Assembly (NCBI GenBank): GCA_024280065.1
Contig: JAJRQX010000186.1
Coordinates: forward strand, 1 to 14,784
Origin: Aquificota bacterium
Lineage (GTDB): Bacteria > Aquificota > Aquificia > Aquificales > Aquificaceae
Direction of reading: 5' to 3'
Length of the DNA: 14,784 nt
Shown: piece by piece, positions 12,694-14,784 of the stretch
Position numbering within the stretch: the first letter of the stretch is position 1
Layout: each line of letters starts with the position of its first letter
The notes under the pieces: generated by a model
What the model was told of the DNA's origin: nothing
Seen by the model: only the letters and a program-made list of their open reading frames with translations
Database searches by the model: none
Made by a program: the position numbers and the translations under genes

Positions 12694-14364
12694 CCTTCTG
12701 TGGAGGGCAAGGTAGGGAGGAGTCCTGAAGTGGGGCGTCCTGCGGACGAAGTAGTATCTGGCTATATGATAGGAGGTGTCAAAGCCGTAGAAGTTGAGCT
12801 TCATACGTTCAAGCTCTTCCCTCCTGCACTTCTCTATCATCTCAAGCCAGGAAGGGTCAGTCCTTTCCCTGATCTTCCCGTCTATGAACTTAACGAAGTC
12901 GGGAGACCTCACAAATCCCTCCACCTTTGTCCTGAGCATTTCCCTGAACTCAACAGGAGTTCTGCCGAAGCATCCATCTATGAGCCCTATCCTGGATGCC
13001 TCACGTGAGCTCATAGGCATGCGCCTTTCCATTATCTCCCTCCCCTTCTCCCAACCCACCCTTTTGGGTAGTGTGTAGGTCCAGAACTCGGACCCGTATA
13101 GGTTACCTATATTCTTGTAGTGGGGGTTCAGGACCACACCTTCCCTTGCGAAGACCAGGTCACATGTAAGGGCAAGAAAGACCCCTCCGGCTCCTGCGTT
13201 CCCTTGGATGCCGGCCACAGTCAGCTTGTCTGGCGTCTTTAGGATCTCCTCGCATAGATCGTCCATAGCGTTTATGTTCCTCCAAGACTCGTCAGCCGGG
13301 CTCTCTGCGTTCTCTATGGTGTTCAGGTTCATACCGTTGGAGAAGAAGTCCTCCTGTCCTAGGAGCACTATGGCCCTCACAGGTCTCCTTTTAGCGTATC
13401 TGACCACCTCCCTCAACCTTTCACACTGCTCGGTTGACATGGCTCCGTTGTAAAAGTTGAAGTGTATGTAACCCACACCGTTCCTCTCCTCGTAAACTAT
13501 CTCCCTGTAAGTCGGAAAATCTACAGACTCCCAAGGTTTTATCTTCACTTCAGGCACCCTGTCCCTAATATGGGGTAGTACCCTTAGGGCTGGTAACTTT
13601 ATAGTTCCCTTCCCCCTCTCACGGAGGTGGGTGATCCAGACTGCACCGTCTACTGTGGCTACGCAAACAGCTTCATCCCTTACCGCTATGATCTCCCCGG
13701 GCCTTCCCCTCAGAGAACCCTCTCTGAAGGCGTTGTATAGATATACCTCCTTCCCCTCCAAGACACTTAAAGCTCCTGGCTGGCCATCACTGGCGTATAC
13801 CTTTCTAAGGACCTGATCTGTTGTGTCTATGTCCCAGTTTACTCTCCTTACGTCCTGACCCATCTTCGGATTCCAGAGAGACCTCTCCTGGGGTTCAGGC
13901 CTGAAATTGCCCTTCCCAAACTTCTCTAAAGCTTCAAGGACACACTCAACCGCAGCCTCGGTTACCTCGTTCCTATACAAGCTTGACTTCTTAGCGAACC
14001 TCATAGGGAACTCTCTCCAGGCCCAAACATCTCCCGCATCGTACTCTTCCGTTGCCTCTATAAGAGTCACACCCCACATCTTCTCACCTCTGAGAATTGC
14101 CCAATCCAGGGCGGAGGGTCCCCTGTCACCCCTTACCCCAGGATGAACCACAAGGGTAGTGTAGCGCCTCCACACATCCTGGGGTATCTTCCTCCTCAAG
14201 AACGGAGCTATGACTATATCAGGCTTGAAAAGATCCACTGCCTCTATCATGAGATCCGGGTGGACATCAAGCTCAATTGAGACTTCGTGTCCCCTTTCCG
14301 TGAGCTCACAGTAGAGTCTCTGGGAGAGGGAATTAAACCTATAGCACAGGAAAAGGATCCTCAT
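12676..14364 (-). CDS. hypX: HypX/HoxX, CO-ligand synthesis enzyme (formyl-THF transferase plus enoyl-CoA hydratase-like domain)
   Basis: 562 residues with the diagnostic two-domain build. The N-terminal part (about 1-270) is formyltransferase-like: LVVHPGVRGDRGPSALDWAI with His74, and EEYDAGDVW with Asp109. The C-terminal part (about 285-562) is of the enoyl-CoA hydratase/isomerase family (GYIHFNFYNGAMS, IVLLGQEDFFSNGMNL, GNAGAGGVFLALTCDLVF). Work on the Aquifex aeolicus protein supports a reaction in which a formyl group from N10-formyl-tetrahydrofolate passes to coenzyme A and formyl-CoA is split to CO for the NiFe site. This route is associated with hydrogenases made in the presence of O2, matching the O2-tolerant enzyme here. 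The ATG at 14364 overlaps the hypD stop by 4 nt, with GGAGG 7 nt upstream. Its end overlaps hypE by 18 nt. Confidence 0.95.
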   Translation of the reverse strand: MRILFLCYRFNSLSQRLYCELTERGHEVSIELDVHPDLMIEAVDLFKPDIVIAPFLRRKIPQDVWRRYTTLVVHPGVRGDRGPSALDWAILRGEKMWGVTLIEATEEYDAGDVWAWREFPMRFAKKSSLYRNEVTEAAVECVLEALEKFGKGNFRPEPQERSLWNPKMGQDVRRVNWDIDTTDQVLRKVYASDGQPGALSVLEGKEVYLYNAFREGSLRGRPGEIIAVRDEAVCVATVDGAVWITHLRERGKGTIKLPALRVLPHIRDRVPEVKIKPWESVDFPTYREIVYEERNGVGYIHFNFYNGAMSTEQCERLREVVRYAKRRPVRAIVLLGQEDFFSNGMNLNTIENAESPADESWRNINAMDDLCEEILKTPDKLTVAGIQGNAGAGGVFLALTCDLVFAREGVVLNPHYKNIGNLYGSEFWTYTLPKRVGWEKGREIMERRMPMSSREASRIGLIDGCFGRTPVEFREMLRTKVEGFVRSPDFVKFIDGKIRERTDPSWLEMIEKCRREELERMKLNFYGFDTSYHIARYYFVRRTPHFRTPPYLALHRRSAYPR

Positions 14365-14784
14365 ACTTTAGCCTCCTGCATATGCCTCCTGTATCTGTAA
14401 TATGCAGCGCATGCTCCCTCGGAGGATACCATACAGGACCCTACTGGATTATAAGGGGTGCATACCGTTCCAAAAAGCTTGCAATCCGTAGGTAAGGCAA
14501 CACCTCTTATGACCTTCCCACATATGCAGGCTGGGTGCTCCCTAGGTTCAGGGATGTTTATATGGAACTTCCTCTCTCCGTCAAAATCTGCAAATTCCTT
14601 CCTTATCTTCAGGGAACTATAGGGAATAACACCTAAGCCTCTCCACTCAAACTCCTTCCTAAGCTCAAAGACTTCCGATACGAGCCTTTGGGCCTTAAGG
14701 TTCCCTTCCTCCGTTACGAACCTCCCGTACTGGTTTTCAACCGTGGCCACACCTTTCCTCAACTGCCTCAAGATAATGAGAACG
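14361..14784 (-). CDS. hypD: HypD, C-terminal part (5' end beyond the window)
   Basis: The frame is open to the right edge of the window, so the N-terminal portion of the gene is missing; the TTG at 14771 is an internal codon, not a start. The visible part has family hallmarks: ATVENQYGRFV, then EWRGLGVIP, then the iron-sulfur and redox cysteine region EHPACICGKVIRG, PTDCKLFGTVCTP, and finally CMVSSEGACAAYYRY. HypD carries a [4Fe-4S] cluster and, with HypC, forms the scaffold on which Fe(CN)2CO is assembled. The stop overlaps the hypX start (ATGA), so the two are translationally coupled. The final residues (RRHMQEAKV) encode, in their codons, the hypX ribosome site. The assignment is secure. 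Confidence 0.95.
   Translation of the reverse strand, partial: VLIILRQLRKGVATVENQYGRFVTEEGNLKAQRLVSEVFELRKEFEWRGLGVIPYSSLKIRKEFADFDGERKFHINIPEPREHPACICGKVIRGVALPTDCKLFGTVCTPYNPVGSCMVSSEGACAAYYRYRRHMQEAKV

Noticed and set aside
1..14784. CRISPR arrays, tRNA or rRNA genes, insertion sequences, phage genes
   Set aside because: No repeat-spacer pattern, no structured RNA signature and no transposase or integrase seen on either strand.

Overview
This is a compact [NiFe]-hydrogenase locus from what looks like a thermophilic, hydrogen-oxidising bacterium of the Aquificales (Aquificaceae). That placement is inferred from AGG/AGA-rich arginine codons, Lys/Glu/Val-rich proteins, heavily overlapping genes, the pairing of an O2-tolerant membrane hydrogenase with a soluble group 2 hydrogenase, and hypX beside hypD. 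The genus cannot be read from the sequence alone. Almost every base is coding. The only sizeable non-coding stretch is the 144-bp divergent regulatory region at 5153-5296.

Minus strand, left block (read from 5152 down to 1): a hya-type operon for a Tat-exported, membrane-bound group 1 hydrogenase. In order it holds the small subunit (six-Cys proximal cluster, the O2-tolerance signature), the large subunit, the di-heme cytochrome b, the maturation protease, a 62-residue His-rich membrane microprotein, and a short HyaF/HupH-like protein. A truncated ABC-transporter ATPase gene follows on the same strand and runs off the left edge. The order matches E. coli hyaABCDEF except that the microprotein sits in the hyaE slot.

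Plus strand, centre (5297-9192): hypA, hypF and hypB, then a TetR-family repressor gene that overlaps hypB by 4 nt. Three copies of an oriented operator-like site, TGA-N2-GATT-N-TTCA, lie at the hyaA, hypA and hypB starts. At hyaA and hypB they fall where transcription should begin, at the same distance from the -10 box. The natural reading, which is inference, is that the TetR protein represses both the hydrogenase and the maturation genes and controls itself.

Right block: hypC (minus) diverges from a second hydrogenase on the plus strand, with small and large subunits of group 2 type, no signal peptide and no C-terminal extension on the large subunit, followed by hypE. hypX and the 3' end of hypD lie on the minus strand, converging on hypE and overlapping it.

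How the genes fit together: HypF and HypE make the cyanide ligands from carbamoyl phosphate. HypX is expected to make the CO ligand from formyl-tetrahydrofolate, which suits growth with O2. HypC/HypD assemble the Fe(CN)2CO group, HypA/HypB insert nickel, and the HyaD-type protease trims the group 1 large subunit. The group 2 large subunit already ends at its last ligand motif and should need no protease. The membrane enzyme would feed electrons from H2 to quinone through the cytochrome b. The soluble enzyme may supply reductant for carbon fixation or act as a sensor; the sequence does not decide which.
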